Below, piece after piece: positions 5,837 to 6,541 of a stretch of 6,541 bases of DNA; the stretch's first letter is position 1, and each line of letters starts with the position of its first letter. The position numbers were made by a program, and so were the translations under genes. Below the pieces are notes generated by a model. That model ran no database searches. It saw nothing but the letters and a program-made list of their open reading frames with translations, and was not told where the DNA came from. Source of the stretch: Paracoccaceae bacterium (lineage in GTDB: Bacteria; Pseudomonadota; Alphaproteobacteria; Rhodobacterales; Rhodobacteraceae); NCBI GenBank assembly GCA_026982255.1, contig JALSHL010000014.1, forward strand, positions 1 through 6,541, in the 5' to 3' direction.

Positions 5837-6403
5837 TCAGGAAAAAGCCAGAAAACGTTTCAGTCCCTTTTTACGGGACGGCAGCGGCGGCACGTATTTG
5901 TCAAGCTCCGCATCCAGTTCACGGCCGTCAATCTCTTCTTCGCCATTGGTGAAACGCTCATACAGAAATTCCGCAACCGGTTCGATCGCCGCACGGAATT
6001 TCGGGTCGGCGAAAATCTCCTCGGCGATTTCCTCCAGCCCGAACCAGACGGTTTCCACCTCGTCCTCGTCATTCAGGCCGGCGATCAGGCGGGTGAGTTC
6101 GTCAATACGGGTCACATCCCCGCTACAGCAGTTGCTGGCATTGCAGACCAGTTCCTCGGCAATCTGGCCGCTGAACAACTCGATAACGCGGGTTTCAAGC
6201 GTGCGAATAAAAGACTCCCAGTTGTTACCCTCGAAGGTCTTGTCGCTGACCAGAACCGGCGGGCGCGGCAGGATGCGCACGGACAGGATACGCAGCTTCA
6301 GCGCCCGTGCGGCCAGCGCATGGCCGGCCTCATAGACCGACAGGCGATACTCCTGCTCGGCGCAGCGGCCCCCGGGCGGGGTGCAAACGGTGTTGGTGGT
6401 CAT
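5837..6403 (-). CDS. M41 (FtsH-type) peptidase-like protein, degenerate zinc site
   Basis: The 188-aa protein resembles the M41 metallopeptidase domain of FtsH without its AAA ATPase or membrane segments. YRLSVYEAGHALAARAL (residues 19-35) lines up with the HEAGHA zinc motif, and FSGQIAEELV (77-86) lines up with the conserved AGRAAEEL segment. It is followed by CSGDVTRIDELT (93-104), in the place of FtsH's TGASNDIERAT. In FtsH the first motif histidine binds zinc; here it is Y24, while E25 and H28 remain. The third-ligand aspartate aligns with R99, though D96 and D101 are near. Cysteines C87, C92 and C93 cluster between these motifs. It is therefore probably an inactive or altered relative with an unknown role. 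The start at 6403 follows AAAAAGGA, with AGGA about 8 bases before the ATG. The upstream gene ends 22 bases away, so the two are likely co-transcribed. Confidence 0.7.
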   Translation of the reverse strand: MTTNTVCTPPGGRCAEQEYRLSVYEAGHALAARALKLRILSVRILPRPPVLVSDKTFEGNNWESFIRTLETRVIELFSGQIAEELVCNASNCCSGDVTRIDELTRLIAGLNDEDEVETVWFGLEEIAEEIFADPKFRAAIEPVAEFLYERFTNGEEEIDGRELDAELDKYVPPLPSRKKGLKRFLAFS

Positions 6404-6425
6404 TCCTGTATCCTTTTTCCAACGC

Positions 6426-6541
6426 TTATGTCTGCGCGTTTTCGTCTGTTTCCGGTGCGGGTTCCGCTATTTCAACAGCATCTTCCACAACCGCCGACTT
6501 GCCCGAGGGGTCGGCATATTTGTCGTTGAGGTTCTGGATAT
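6426..6541 (-). CDS. C-terminal end of an unidentified protein (partial)
   Basis: An open frame enters from the right edge and stops at TAA (6428-6426), giving the last 37 residues, beginning IQNLNDKYADPSGKSAVVED. The tail is strongly acidic (nine D/E against two K) and rich in alanine and proline, so it is probably disordered. Family and function cannot be told from this fragment. It lies 22 bases upstream of the M41-like gene on the same strand, consistent with one operon. Confidence 0.65.
   Translation of the reverse strand, partial: IQNLNDKYADPSGKSAVVEDAVEIAEPAPETDENAQT

Noticed and set aside
5645..6529. Plus-strand open frame of 294 codons opposite the M41-like gene
   Set aside because: Shadow of the minus-strand gene, which has a good ribosome site and recognisable M41 segments.

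Overview
The window looks like a chromosomal segment of a GC-rich alphaproteobacterium, most plausibly Rhodobacteraceae-like. This rests on protein character (an MsbA-related exporter, an alphaproteobacterial-style LuxR/LuxI pair, a FadD-like synthetase) and not on any database match. It is gene-dense and almost all genes lie on the minus strand.

Layout, left to right: a complete tRNA-Thr(GGT) on the plus strand (52-126); a factor-independent terminator and then a large acyl-CoA synthetase gene on minus (202-2103); an intergenic palindrome (2144-2160); an ABC exporter with fused membrane and ATPase domains on minus (2188-3987), preceded by a second palindrome (4001-4020); a strong hairpin (4034-4056) downstream of an acyl-homoserine-lactone synthase of the LuxI family (4089-4676, minus); and its probable partner, a LuxR-type regulator (4734-5345, minus), 57 bases upstream in the same direction. 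A divergent, more AT-rich region follows, with a 62-codon plus-strand ORF (5423-5611) that ends just before a convincing plus-strand terminator. A non-coding stretch with two inverted repeats (5655-5836) comes next, then a 188-aa protein resembling the M41 (FtsH-type) peptidase domain but with an altered zinc site (5837-6403, minus), and finally the C-terminal end of an unidentified acidic-tailed protein (6426-6541, minus).

The centre of interest is the quorum-sensing locus. A 20-bp element at 5342-5361 matches the spacing and 11 of 12 half-site bases of the classical Vibrio lux box. On the minus strand it covers the luxR start codon and the best -10 candidate. On the plus strand it abuts a -35 candidate, at the spacing expected for LuxR-type activation of the 62-aa ORF. 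I infer that the signal produced by LuxI and sensed by LuxR may switch on this small, undescribed gene (or a small RNA) while repressing luxR. The ABC exporter and the acyl-CoA synthetase downstream probably have their own promoters, because palindromes and hairpins separate them; a functional tie to quorum sensing is possible but unproven.
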